A DNA stretch of 64,000 bases from Cycas panzhihuaensis (taxonomy: Eukaryota > Cycadophyta). The notes beneath the pieces were generated by a model, which saw only the letters and a list, made by a program, of their open reading frames with translations, had not been told where the DNA came from and did not search any database. Below, in pieces: positions 44,111-55,229 of the stretch. The position numbers and the translations under genes were made by a program. The stretch covers positions 213,783,741 through 213,847,740 of the forward strand of contig CM041465.1 in assembly GCA_023213395.1 (NCBI GenBank), given 5' to 3'. Positions within the stretch are counted from its first letter, which is position 1, and each line of letters begins with the position of its first letter.

Positions 44111-44990
44111 TCTTTCTCTTGTTCATTCTCCTAATGAAACTTTGCATGTCCTCCTGTCAATGCATGAAGAGGTGCTATAATTTGAGAGAATCTGAAAATA
44201 AATTTTCTTAAATATTGACATGCACCAATGAAACTTCTTACCTCTGTGGTTATCTTAGGTGTGGGCCAATTGAGAATGACTTTAATATTTGCTAAGTCAA
44301 TCTTCAATTCTCCTCCTCCAACCATGAAACCTAAGAAGATGAGAGATTGCTTTCTAAACTCGTACTTCTTCAGATTAAGTTTCAACTGCTACTCTTACAG
44401 AACTTTGAGCACTTATTCGACATGTTAGAGGTGTTCCTCCCAAGTATGACTGAAAATTAGAATATCATTTAGATAAACAATTATAAAGTTATCAATGAAG
44501 GGTCTTAATACCTCATTCATCAACCTCATGAAGGTGGAAGGTGTGTTGCATAGACCAAAATGCATCGCCAACCATTCGAAAAACCCTTACTTTCATTTGA
44601 AGGCTGTCTTCCAACTATCCTCCTTCCGGATTCAAACCTAATGGCAGCCTGATTTTAGGTCCAATTTGCTGAAATATCTTATTGACTGTAGCTAGTCCAA
44701 CAAGTCATCTATTCGTGGTAAGGGATGTCAATTCTTTATGGTGATCTTATTCAAAGCCTGGTAGTCAATGTACATTCTCCATCCTCCATCTTTCTTTAGC
44801 ACTAAAACAATAGGTGAACCACATGAGGAATAACTCAGCTTGATCACTTCTTGCTCTAAGATTTATTGAATCTACCTCTTAATCTCTTCATTCTCTAAAA
44901 CTAAGTTTCGATAGAGACTAAGATTTGGCAAAGGTGAATTGGCAACTAGCTAGATTTCATGTTCAATTGCCCTCTTAGGGGGAAATCCTT
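44111..44990 (-). pseudogene. Reverse transcriptase of D
   Basis: Minus-strand blocks in order: SCGSPIVLVLKKDGGWRMYIDYQALNKIT, DLLDxLQSIRYFSKLDLKSG, [23 protein letters not shown], then [10 protein letters not shown]. The catalytic YxDD is YLND here (44475-44464): the first Asp codon GAT has become AAT. FLGFMVGGGELKIDLANIKVI and SFIGACQYLRKFI follow. Stops, mostly at expected Gln or Trp, also disable it. Confidence 0.88.
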
Positions 44991-45620
44991 TTGGCTCTTA
45001 GAATATGTTATTGTACCTATTCCTTAGGCTTTTAATCTACTGCACTTATTTCCTATATAGCTCCTGTATTGAGGACTCTGCTTGCTCTTTTTCTTCCACC
45101 TTTTGCTTTATCATCAGCAACACAAACTTCTTACAAGCATTAATCAATCTTTTTGCTTGTTGGGAAGATATGAGAGAGATCTTCTTTTGTGGCTTTGATG
45201 CATTGATCGTATATGATTTCCAGTCTTTGATGAGTCGAATCTTTCTCAGCCTTTTATGATGAACTCCATTTCTATCATAGAGATATGGGTTTCCAAACAC
45301 AGCTTGACAAATATTCAAAGGAACTACCTCACATTTAACTTCATCAATGAACTTTTTAGATATTACAAATTTGAACTTACATTAGTGAGTAACTTGTAAC
45401 TCTGAATCTTTTTGCAACCATCTAAGGGGATATGGTTTTAGATGTGCATGCATTTTTAATCCTAGCTTCTTTACTAATTCCTCTGAGATTAAATTCTTTT
45501 GGCTTCCTCTATCAAAAATGGCATTAACCATACTTTGCTTCACTTGGATTCTTACCATAAAGAGCTCCTCTCTAATCTCTAGATCAACTTATTGATGGTT
45601 ATTTTTAGGCTCCATATTAG
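44991..45620 (-). pseudogene. Protease region of D
   Basis: NAIFDRGSQKNLISEELVKKLGL (about 45520-45455) marks the active site, with DRG where D-S/T-G is expected. It is followed by LKPYPLRWLQ, FIDEVKCEVVPLNICQAVFGNPYLYDRN and a Lys/Glu-rich connector to RT (45046-45318 open). Confidence 0.75.
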
Positions 45621-46860
45621 CCATGAGCATCATCTTCTCATTGACTTCTTCAATGCCATAAATATCTTCATCACCTATAGAATTAAGTAAGGCTTTACCT
45701 TCAATTTTAGCTTTACCTTTTCCCTTATTCTTGGGCCATTTCTTTGGGTGTAAGAACCAACAATCTTCTATGCTATAACCTAGTTGCTTACAATGTGTAC
45801 AAGTGACTTTGATTTGGGTGGTATTGGCTTGTTTCTTTTTGCCAAAACCCTAAATTGATTGTTGTCCAAGTTTACTTAGAAACTTCTTTCCTTGGGTAAG
45901 TTTGTTGCTACCTTCTTGAGGTGTAAACCTTTTCCTCTTAGTGAAAACCTTCTTGTTCCTCTTTTCTATGGCAATTGCCTTCTTGCTAGCTTCATCGAGA
46001 GATTTAACTTTAAACAGTTGAAGTTCTTGCTGAATATATTAGTGCAACCCCCCAATATACTTCAGCATAATGTCTTTACCTAGTAAAGAGATGCCCAACA
46101 CAATAGCTTACTTTTGAAATTCTGTTATATAATCTTGGATATTTTGCCCTTTTTCCTGTCAGTAATATTGCCATTTAATCCTCTACTGCTCTTCATACCC
46201 AATAGGGTAGAATTACCTTTTTATGAGGACTTTAAATTATTGCCATGTAATTTCATTTATATTATGGGTTTTAAGATATGCATTCCACTAAAATAATACA
46301 TGCTTAGATAATTTTAAGCTAGCAAAAGTAAATTTCTGCTAGTTTTTATACCCATAAATGGAAAAATATGTTTCTAGTTGGTCCAACCAACCATCTAACA
46401 TTTCGGCATCTAAGGTTCTATCATAGATGGGCAGTTTAAGTTTTTCCTCTACCTTGAATGGATGTGTTATTATTGATGGATTGCCATCTTCTTCCTCTTC
46501 TTGTTGGTCTTCTGCCAGCTCTTCATTTGTTTCCTCTTTCATCAGTTCATCTTCTTCCTTCTTTATGCCTTTAGCTATTGAAGAAGTTGCAACTTATTGA
46601 GAGACTAGTTGTGCCACAAGCTGGATTAGTCTATTGAGGTTTTGCTCTATCTTCACAAACCTTTCCTCCATCTTTTGCTCTAGCTTAGCCATCTTCCTTC
46701 GTTGTCTACACTCTCTTTTAAGCGGTTCGGTTAACGGTTCACCAGTCAACAAATATTGAAACCTAGTTTTCATAAAAACTTTTTCATAGCTAAAGCAAAG
46801 AGGGTTTTCTCTTTTTTCCTCTTTAAAAATCCATAAATTCCCAAGGATTTCAAGAAAACT
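45621..46860 (-). pseudogene. gag: Gag of D
   Basis: Minus strand: coiled-coil-like EQKMEERFVKIEQNLNRLIQ and acidic ELAEDQQEEEEDG (46690-46480). Then the gag core LKLPIYDRTLDAEMLDGWLDQLETYF (46440-46360) and, past several stops, GKDIMLKYIGGL. The zinc knuckle CTHCKQLGYSIEDCW (about 45800-45750) has Tyr in place of His. Open frames begin at 46887, but the true start must lie inside the primer site boundary, perhaps 46755. Confidence 0.8.
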
Positions 46861-46861
46861 A

Positions 46862-46873
46862 GCTTTGATACCA
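46862..46873 (-). other. Primer binding site of D
   Basis: Minus strand TGGTATCAAAGC, six bases after the LTR end GGATCA; one change from the initiator-Met type. Confidence 0.85.
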
Positions 46874-46879
46874 AATATT

Positions 46880-47909
46880 TGATCCAAATTTGAATGGAAA
46901 AGTAAAGACTTAGTCCAATCGAAACAAATTTAGAATAAATTTACAATAATATTACATTAATTTGAAAATATTTAAAACTTTCCTTATAAAATTCCTTATG
47001 TTTATGCTCTATTGAGCATGCATAGGACTGCTACAATAAGTTGGGAGAGAAAAAATGAGTGTTGGGTGCATTTTAGGCTGCTACACACTCTTTGGACTCA
47101 TTACCAATGAACTGCGTGAAAAGTTTTGGTTTGCCATTCAACCAAAATCCCTTTTCTTGGAGAGGATTTCTATTGGCATCTCTTCTTTGGACTATTATGG
47201 CTAGTCTTTTCTTCCTTTGGTTGCAACTATGCCTTCTTGGGCTCCTTCACTACCCCCACGAATAGATCTGGGTAATTTTCTATTGCCCCTTTTGTCTATT
47301 TTCTTCTTGCACTTTCTTTCATTTTCTCCCATAAAGTTTTCCTATTTTAGAGCCATTCTTCTTTTTTGAAAAGTTATTTTACATTAATTTCCCTTGAATC
47401 TTACTCCTCTTACTGCATTTACGACTACTGGGTGTTCCTACTTTTTTTCCTTAAATAAATTCTGTCATTTAAAACTCTGTTTGTGCATAAATAAATTTCC
47501 TGTTTTAATTTTTTTAACAAACTCTTGAATGGTTGAAAAAAAACTAATTTAAATCCATTTATTAAAGGGTTTTCTCTCTTCTATTATGTAGAGGACACGT
47601 ATAAAAATGTCCTCCTAAAATTTTGTATGAAACAGACTTCTTTTTCCCTGTCAAAATCATTTCCATTTTTTCATTTTTTTTGTTTTTTATTTTCCGCACT
47701 GGTTGTACTTACAATCCACACTGGTTGTACTTGTAAACCACTCAGTTGCACTTAATTGCACTTGTAGACCACTTGGTTGCACTTTTTTTACATTTTTTAA
47801 GTATCTCAATGGTATTTTTCTACTAAATGAAGGTTACAAACATGAAAAATAAGTATAACAAGGCATTTCAAAAAAAGTATTATAAAATTAAAGATCTAAA
47901 AACTGATCA
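46880..47909 (-). repeat. 5' LTR of D
   Basis: On the minus strand it opens TGATCAGTTTTTAGATC and closes TTTGGATCA. The repeat array seen in the 3' LTR is at about 47700-47790 here. Confidence 0.92.
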
Positions 47910-47914
47910 GGAAC

Positions 47915-48430
47915 CCCCCCACAAAGAGGGGGTTCAAGGTAATAGCCCCTGACCTAAAAAACTAGTATTGAAAAATATACTAAATTATAAAGAGAATCAA
48001 AGTAATTTGCTCAAAATATCCTAGATTCTATGGTCGACATTTGTGCCTTATATAACTCTCTCATATAGCCTGATTTAGGATGTTTTTTTATTATGTTGAT
48101 AGTGTTCGATGTATTGGATGTATTGTGAGGAGTTAGATGGCCAGTTATTGTTGCTGTGAGTATTCTACTATAGATTATGTACATTTCTCCATTCTTTGAT
48201 AATAAAGATTAATACCTTTCCTATGTGGATATTTCCCTAGCACACTTCTTAGGTTTTACCATATTATATCAGGTGTATATGTAATGTTTTAGCTTTCTAA
48301 TTCATTTATTGTATTATCTCTAGTTTTAAAACTTATATGTTAAATATCAGTTTTGATTCCTATAAATAGTTGTAAATTAATTTAGATCTTGGTAGTGGTT
48401 TCTAGTTATTAGGACCTAATTTATGCAACA
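47915..48430 (+). repeat. 5' LTR of C, second part
   Basis: Continues the LTR after D and its target duplication (47910-47914). It aligns with 52627-53125 and ends TATGCAACA. Confidence 0.88.
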
Positions 48431-48432
48431 AG

Positions 48433-48444
48433 TGGTATCTGAGC
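48433..48444 (+). other. Primer binding site of C
   Basis: TGGTATCTGAGC two bases after the LTR end; initiator-Met type with one change. Confidence 0.88.
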
Positions 48445-48509
48445 CACTTTTTTTTTTTTTTATAATGAGTTTGTGAAGGTTTTGGTGTCAGTTTATTTTT
48501 CTATACAAA

Positions 48510-49350
48510 ATGGAAAAACTGATGAATACAAAGTTTAAGGTAGAGAAATTCAATGGCAAGAACAACTTCAAGTTGTGGAAGCTAAAAGCATATGATATTC
48601 TAGTGCAACAAGGTTTGTACATAGCTCATGCAGGAAAATCAAAGAAACGTACAGTGATGGATGATGATAAATGGGATGATCTAGATAAAAGGGCTTTTAG
48701 CATAATATGATTATGCTTGGCAAATAAAGTTCTATTTAACATCGCAGGGGAGTATACAGAAGTAGGACTATGAACCTAGTTGGAAGGCTTGTACATGACC
48801 AAATCAGTGATGAATCAAATATACTTGAAGAGGTAACTGTACTCATTATAGATGAAGAAAGATATAAAAATTAATGATCATTGAAATATTTTTAATACTC
48901 TTATTTGTCAGTTGGCTAGTATTGATATTATGATTGAGGATGGGGACAAGGTTGTTACCTTGTTATATTTATTACCAGAATCCTAGGATAATATTGTCAC
49001 CTCAATTAGTTTTAGCACTACAGATGAATTAGACTATGATTCTATTGTGAGTGCTTTGCTAATGGAAGAAGTGAGGAGGAAGTCTAGTCTTGAAACCTCC
49101 ATACTAGAAGCTATGACAGTAAGGGGCAGAATGATTAGGAGAGAACAAAGCTCTAGGGATACATCAAGATCAAAGTTAAAAGGTAAGAAGAGTAAGCTCA
49201 GATGTTGTTACTACAATAAAATAGGTCACCTTAAGAAGGATTGCTACAAAAAGAAGGAGTTCCAGAAAAAGGAAGATCTTGTTAAGGAGGCTAATCAGCT
49301 GGAGTCAAATCAAGGTACGAATGATGATGTCTTAGTTGCTTGTAATATTT
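48510..49350 (+). pseudogene. gag: Gag of C
   Basis: ATG 48510: VEKFNGKNNFKLWKLKAYDILVQQGL, LDKRAFSII, then after a stop LCLANKVLFNIAGEYTEVGL and YLKR-LYSL. Later DNIVTSISFSTTDELDYDSIVSALLMEEVRRK. Zinc knuckle CCYYNKIGHLKKDC at about 49203-49244 (second Cys of the C-x2-C pair now Tyr). Same frame as protease and integrase. About eight stops lie between 48708 and 49000. Confidence 0.88.
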
Positions 49351-50645
49351 TCCATTATCATCATAATTGGTTATTAGATTCGAGTGCTTCACACTACATT
49401 TATAAACATAAGAGTTAATTTTTATCATACCAACCTGTTGATGGTGGTGATGTGCTTATGGGAAATGAAGTTTCCTATAAGACAGTGGGCATTGGTAGCA
49501 TCATAATTAAAATGTTTGATGGTGTAATGAGAATATTAACTAAAGTTAGACATGTACCTGATCTAAAAAAGAATCTAATTTTCTTAGGTGAACTAGATTC
49601 TGGTGGTTATAAGTACACAAGCTATGAAGGAGTATTAAAGGTGTCAAAGGGCACCTTGGTTGTTATGAAAGCCTTAAATAAAGGAAACATTTATATTTTA
49701 GTGGGAAGTATAGATATTAGCCATGTAGCTATAATATTAAAGATTGTAGAAGATCCAACTCAATTATGGCATCAAAGACTTAGGCACATGAGTGAGAGAG
49801 GACTTAAGGTGCTGATAAACTGTAAGTTACTTCCTAACTTATAGCTTTCAGATTTGGCTTTTTGTAAACATTATATTTTTAGAAAGTAATGTAGACTCAG
49901 GTTTAAAATAGGAAGTCACACTAGTAAAGGTGTTCTAGATTACATACATTCAGATGTGTGGGGACTAGCCTCTATAATATCTTATGGAGAATCATTGTAC
50001 TTTGTCAAATTTATAGATGATTACTCTAGAAAGGTATGGGTCTATTTTTTGAAAAGAAAATATAAAGTTTTCAGTGTGTTTAAATAATTCAAGGCTCTGG
50101 TTGAGAAGAGCATTAGCAAGTCAATCAAATGTTTAAGAACTGACAATGGAGGTGAGTTCAACTCCTTGGAGTTTAAGAACTATTATAGAGAAGTTGGGAT
50201 TAAAAGGCATAAGACCACTAGCTATACTCTACAACAAAATGGCATAACTGAGGGCATGAATATGACACTCTTAGAAAGAGCAAGAAGCATGTTGAGTAAT
50301 ACAGGAGTGGAGTAGGGATTATGGGTAGAAGTTGTTCAAATAACTTGTTATTTAGTAAATAGGTCACCATCACTTACAATAGACTATAAGATTCCTGAAG
50401 AGGTATGAACTGGACATCCATGTGAATATTCAAATTTGAAAATTTTTGGTTGTGATGCTTATGCCTTAACTACTAAAAGTCAACATTTAAAGTTAGACCT
50501 AAAATCCAAGAGATGTATCTTTATTAGTTATGGTGATAGAGATGGTGTGAAGGGAGATAGGTTGTGGGATCTTACTGCCCACAAAATCACTATTAACAAA
50601 GATATTATGTTTCATGAATCTCTTTTTTATAAAATTAGATAGTGT
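49351..50645 (+). pseudogene. Protease and integrase of C
   Basis: Protease: NWLLDSSASHYIYKH (about 49366), with DSS instead of DSG, followed by GIGSIIIKMFDGV and VPDLKKNLIFLGELD. Pre-integrase: LWHQRLRHMSERGLKVL. Integrase: YIHSDVWGL (first Asp), KCLRTDNGGEFNSLEF (second), LQQNGITEGMNMTLLERARSML (Glu retained, neighbouring Arg changed to Gly). Then NLKIFGCDAYA and LDLKSKRCIFISY near the C-terminus. Frame 0 throughout, stops at about 49417, 49842 and several others. Confidence 0.88.
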
Positions 50646-51600
50646 AGGAGTTGAAGTGAAATAGGAGCAAAAGGTTGAACATCAACATGTTAAGCTTGAG
50701 ACCTAGCCATCTTTGGAAACTGAAGAGCAGGAAGACCTTTTTGAAGATGAATCTACATTAGATTTATAGGAGTATGTAGACACTCCTCCACCAACTATTA
50801 GAAGATCTATACGAGTCAGTCATCCACCTAACAAGTATAACCCTTCCATTTCTATTGCTTTAATTTCTAATGATGGTGAGGCTACATGCTATCGGGAAGT
50901 AGTAGATGATATCCATAATGAGAAGTGGAAGAGGGTTATGCAAAATGAGATAGATGCTTTGAAGAAAAATAATTCATGGAACTTGGTAGAACTTCTACAT
51001 GGTATGAAGGTTGTTGGTTGTAGGTAGGTTTTTAAGAAGAAAATAGATGTTGATAAAAAGATTGACAAATACATGGCAAGATTGGTGGCTAAAGGTTTTG
51101 CATAGAAAGCATGTATTGACTTTCATGAGATCTTTTTACTAATTGTAAAACTAGTTTTAATTCAGGTTTTGTTAGCATTGGTATCTTTTCTTGATTTGGA
51201 GTTGAAGCAGTTAAATGTAAAAATAACTTTTCTATATGGAGATTTAGATAAGGAGATCTATATGGATCAGCGAGAAGGGTTTATACAGGATGGTAGGAAA
51301 AGACTTATTTATAGGCTCAGGAAATCATTGTATGGCCTGAAGCAACAACGTAGGTAATAGTACAAGAAGTTTAATGCCTTCATGGAGAGCTAAAATTTTA
51401 AAAGAAGTGAGTATGATCATTGTGTTTATTTTAAATTCTTAGACAATAGCTTCAGTATCTTGGTTTTATGTGTTGATGACATGCTAGTTGCAAGCAAGAG
51501 CATGGCAAAAATCAATAAGTTAAAGGCTCAATTGACTAGGACTTTTGATATGAAGGATTTAGGAGCTGAAAAAATAAATCTTAGGTATGGAGATACATAG
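50646..51600 (+). pseudogene. Reverse transcriptase of C
   Basis: Linker RSIRVSHPPNKYNPS, then MQNEIDALKKNNSWNLVELLHGMKVVGC, LELKQLNVKITFLYGDLDKEIYM, RLRKSLYGLKQ. The catalytic motif is CVDD at 51469-51480, where YVDD is expected (Tyr to Cys, both Asp kept). MKDLGAEK follows. The frame changes at least once between integrase and RT. Confidence 0.85.
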
Positions 51601-52440
51601 AGTTAGGAAAAATGGTAAGCTATGGTTATCACAGTAGAAATATGTAGAGAAGATGCTAACCAAATTTGGTATGGCAAATGTGAAATTAGTGAGTATCCCA
51701 TTGGCTTACCATTTCAAGCTTTCTTTGAGTATGAGTCCTAGTAATAAAGAAAAAAATGATTATATGTCTCATGTACCTTATACTAATGTAGTAGGAAGTT
51801 TGATGTATGCAATGGTATGCACAAGGCCTGAAATTTCACATGTAGTTAGTGTAGTTAATAAGTTTATGGTAAATCCAAGAAAGGAACATTAGGTAGTAGT
51901 GAAATAGGTACTTCAGTATTTGAGGGGCACAAGTGACTATTGCATCAACTTTAGAGGTATAAGTAATTAAGTTTATAGATATATTGATTCAAACTTTGTA
52001 GGAGATTTAGATAAGAGAAGATCTACTTTGGGTTGTGCATTTACTTTTACAAATGGTCCAGTTAGTTGGATGTCAAAATTGCAGAGCACAATTACATTAT
52101 CAACTACAAAAGCATAATGTATTGCTACATCACATGCTTATAAAGAAGCAATTTGGTTATAAGGTTTATTAGTTAAGCTTGGAAGGAAACATGAAAAAGT
52201 AAAGGTATTTTGTGATAGTTAAAATGCTATTTACTTAAGAAAGAATCCAACTTATCATAGTAGGACAAAGCATATTGCTCTTAAGTACCATTTTATTAGA
52301 GAGGTTATGGAAGTAGGTGGAGTGGCACTTGAGAATGTTAATACAAAATAGAATTATGCTAACATGTTCACAAAACTAGTACTATTAGAGAAGTTAAAAT
52401 GGTGTTTAACTTCTCTTGGCTTGTAGAAAAGGTGTCGAAT
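51601..52440 (+). pseudogene. RNase H of C
   Basis: MLTKFGMANVKLVSIPL, VPYTNVVGSLMYAMVCTRPEISHVVSVVNKFM, YIDSNFVGDLDKRRSTLGCAFTF, TLSTTKA, KVFCDSxNAIYLRKNPTYHSRTKHIALKYHFIREV, NYANMFTKLV. Standard copia RNase H order; stops at about 51891, 51905, 52118 and others. Confidence 0.85.
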
Positions 52441-52483
52441 AGACCAGGAAAAGTATCGGGTAAATTATTGTTAAGGTAGAGAT

Positions 52484-53125
52484 TATTAGATAATATGACA
52501 ATAATGTTTTGGAGGCTAAAATTTTGACAGATTGGCTATATGGTTTACTGCCCAAACTTCCTTGGGAGGATCCAAGGGGGCCAGGAGTCCCCCTTGGCTG
52601 GGTGATGTAGGGGGAGCCAGAACTCCCCCCCGCCCCTACGTAAAGAGCCCAAAATGATAGCATTGAAAAATATACTAAATTATAAAGAGAATCAGAGTCT
52701 TTTGCTTAAAATACTCTAGATTCTATGGTCAAGATTTATGCCTTATATGACTCTCTTATATAGCTTGATTTAGGGTGTTTTTCCATTATGTTGATGGTTT
52801 TTAATGTATTAGATGTACTGTGAGGAGTTGGGTGGCTAGTTGTTGCTTATGTGAGCATTCTATTGTAGATTATATAAATTTCTCCATTCTTTGATAATAG
52901 AGATCGATACCTTTCTTATGTGAATGTTTTCCTAGCACATTGCTAGGGTTTTACCACATTATATTGGGTGTATATACGATGATTTGACTTTCTAATCCAT
53001 TTATTGTATTATCTATAGTTTCAAAACTTATATGTTAAATTTCAGTTTTGATTCTTGTAACTAGTTACAAAATAGTTTAGATCTTAGTGGCAGTTTATGG
53101 TTATTGGAACCTAGTTTATGCAACA
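52484..53125 (+). repeat. 3' LTR of C
   Basis: Starts TATTAGATAATATGAC after the purine-rich AAGGTAGAGAT and ends TATGCAACA, followed by TTTTC. It preserves the empty site of D: CCAGAACTCCCCC at about 52616-52628. Confidence 0.9.
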
Positions 53126-53380
53126 TTTTCTGCATGGGGTCTAGGCTGCTATCTACTACTTTCTTCCTTCTTGGGGCATAAGGACCCTTTCTTAGGTTCC
53201 CTAGGGCAATTTTGGGGGAGGTCACCTTAATGCTTATAGGCTGAGTATCTCACATTCTCCAATTTGAATATCAGTAATTGCTCTCTACCCTGGCTTTCTC
53301 CCTTAATTTTCACCCTATCAGGAAGGGCCATATCCAATGCAGCCAGAGCATAGAATCTCGCATTTACCATCTGTTTTTTG
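53126..53380 (-). pseudogene. L1-2 ORF1, middle part
   Basis: On the minus strand VNARFYALAALDMALPDRVKIKG aligns with MNARFYILARIDSELPDNVEIK of L1-1. It is followed by the zinc-knuckle region (ENVRYSAYKH, then GDLPQNC) in which two Cys are now Tyr, as G-to-A change would give. The LINE ends here at its 5' side, against the start of LTR F. Confidence 0.8.
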
Positions 53381-54652
53381 GCTACTAGGAATGGACATAG
53401 GTGAGTCAACTCAGGTAAGTACATGTACGCTTCTACCATTTACCTTTGTAAATTCTAAGAAAGGTAAATTGAAGTATTTTTTCTGTATTACATGATTGTT
53501 TGGTTCATTGCATGACCATTATACATCTGTTGCTTGATCATGTTGCATTATATCATTACATCCCATGGCACTCCACAACCCTCCTCCATGCCTCCACGTT
53601 ATTCCCAAGTATCAGTTGGCTCCTGTAGCCTAATCACATCACCCATTGGCACACCTCGACCTCTAACACCTTGCTTAGGTATAATTGGTGTCTCTTCACT
53701 TATTTATTAAATTTTTGGAGGCTTCTTGCCTTTGGTATTTCACCTATCGTAGGTTTCTTTGGTCCCATAACTGTCCCCTGCCACCTAGATAAGGTGCCAT
53801 GCCCCTCTAGGTTTGAAGTACCTCTTTTTCTGAGCTCCTACGCTTCCTTTTACTTATATTTCTCCCGCACCATGATAAAGATCATGGTATCGCTGCAAAC
53901 TTTGTAATACTATGAAGTTTACCATAGGGTGACTATGATTCATTATTTTTTAAAATCTTCCATGGCTAATTTCACATTTATTGTGAAATTACCAAGTGGC
54001 AGAGACATATTTCTGGCCTAAGCCAAATCCTAATCACTCGATTGAGCTAGGGTTAGGTTTAAAAACCTAAAAATGCCCTCATTTCCATCTCTTCCACTCT
54101 CTCCAACTCTCTCCCTCACTCACTCTTGAGACCTTTATATAGAAATACCCTATAATAATACAGGTCTAACACACTAACTTCCCAGCCTGATACCAGTCCT
54201 CTCTAGCTCCAGATCTACATCAGCAGCCCTGCAACATGGTTAACTAAAGGAAGGATGCTCTCCAAGTACTCCGTCAATCATATATCTTTTATCTTATTCC
54301 AATTTTATCTTCAGTTTGATACTCCTTTAGGGTTTTAACTACAAACCCCACAAGGCCTACCTTTCTCTCTTATTTTCTAGGTAGATTTGCCCCTGATCTA
54401 CCCATAATAGGTACTCATCATCTTTTATTTTGCTTTTTCTCTTTTAAATTTTGTAAAAGTTGTCTGTATACTTTCCACAACATTTTCTTTCTCTAGTTTT
54501 CTTGCTGTAAATGGGAGGCAAACCCTCCCTTTCTCATTTTCTCATTTGCTCACTGTTTCCTTCTAGCTCTTCCCTAGTTTCTCTAAGAAGGCAGCAAGGA
54601 AGAGGCTTCTAAGGAGAGTGAAAGGAGTAAAGGTGGGGGTTCCATACCTAAT
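53381..54652 (+). repeat. 5' LTR of F, part before G
   Basis: Aligns with LTR I (minus strand 14700-14049, then 10115 on) and LTR A. A shared block around CATGGTATCGCTGCAAACTTTG (53881-53905) and a TTTAAAA box near 54058 mark the promoter region. Confidence 0.75.
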
Positions 54653-54657
54653 GAGTC
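54653..54657 (+). repeat. Left target duplication of G
   Basis: GAGTC, repeated at 58715-58719. Confidence 0.9.
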
Positions 54658-54934
54658 TGTAATGACCCCACACTATATGTAATAGAGTATAAGGTTAAGG
54701 GTTAAGGAGGATAAGAATATGGGATTGGGTAGCTTAGGGGCAAAATAATATAATAATATGTGTCCCTCTTATAAATAGGGCATCCCCCATCTTATGTAAG
54801 ACAAGCTTGATATATTTGAATACAGTCTATTAAGGTTTGCTTTGGTGCCCCTTTTGGTGATCTTTTAGTGATCTGTTATGCACTTTTTCTTCTTTCTCCT
54901 TTGCTCTCATGGTTACAGGAGTTGGCCTGTAATA
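54658..54934 (+). repeat. 5' LTR of G
   Basis: Starts TGTAATGACC and ends CTGTAATA. A TATA-like TCTTATAAATAGGG is at about 54768-54781. Confidence 0.92.
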
Positions 54935-54936
54935 GG

Positions 54937-54952
54937 TGGTATCAGAGCTAGG
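54937..54952 (+). other. Primer binding site of G
   Basis: TGGTATCAGAGCTAGG two bases after the LTR; exact initiator-Met type. Confidence 0.9.
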
Positions 54953-55229
54953 GTAAGAGAAAAACTTTTTTTTATCTGCCCTCCTTATTTATTATAGGTT
55001 TCAAAGAGAATATGATTGAAGTATTGACAATCTCTCTATAGATTGTCATATTGTGATTAAAGGGTTTTATATTGTTGATGATCCAGAATGGAGATTTATG
55101 CAAGACCCTTAGTTATCAACCCAACATAGGAGCCTCTTTTGTGCATAGTCATTCTATTGTAGCTGGTGGAGTTCATTCATTCACTGCCTGCTCCATTCAA
55201 CTACAATGATAGCTTTGCTCGTGAATGCG

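Larger units (their letters stand above)
41116..47909 (-). mobile_element. Ty3/gypsy retrotransposon D, chromovirus-like
   Basis: LTRs of 1049 (41116-42164) and 1030 bases (46880-47909) with TGATC/GATCA ends (left end now TAATC). Target duplications AGAAC (41111-41115) and GGAAC (47910-47914) differ by one base; the intact LTR of C confirms AGAAC as the original site. Minus-strand order: 5' LTR, initiator-Met primer site, gag, protease, RT, RNase H, integrase, chromodomain-like tail, purine tract, 3' LTR. Mostly one frame with few shifts. It inserted in C's 5' LTR, so it is younger than C. Confidence 0.93.
40977..53125 (+). mobile_element. Ty1/copia retrotransposon C (Tork-like), carrying gypsy D
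   Basis: The 3' LTR (52484-53125, 642 bases) matches a 5' LTR made of 40977-41115 plus 47915-48430 (655 bases), with D between. Target duplication TTTTC at 40972-40976 and 53126-53130 is perfect and lies inside L1-2. Primer site TGGTATCTGAGC follows the 5' LTR, and the order gag, protease, integrase, RT, RNase H is copia. Sequence blocks resemble Tork-type elements. Confidence 0.92.
36017..53380 (-). mobile_element. L1 LINE L1-2, split by copia element C
   Basis: Minus-strand element: poly(A) tail (seen as T11 at 36017-36027), 3' UTR, ORF2, and the end of ORF1 at 40611-40976. After the 12 kb insertion of C, ORF1 resumes at 53126-53380. The LINE pieces join exactly at the TTTTC duplication. 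It is 5'-truncated within ORF1. It is related to L1-1 (FVDDNI in RT, same ORF1 blocks and 3' end), but has frameshifts as well as stops, so it is likely older. I find no target duplication. Confidence 0.85.

Noticed and set aside
45005-45259. Plus-strand hydrophobic frame in D
   Set aside because: It is antisense to the protease-RT connector of D.
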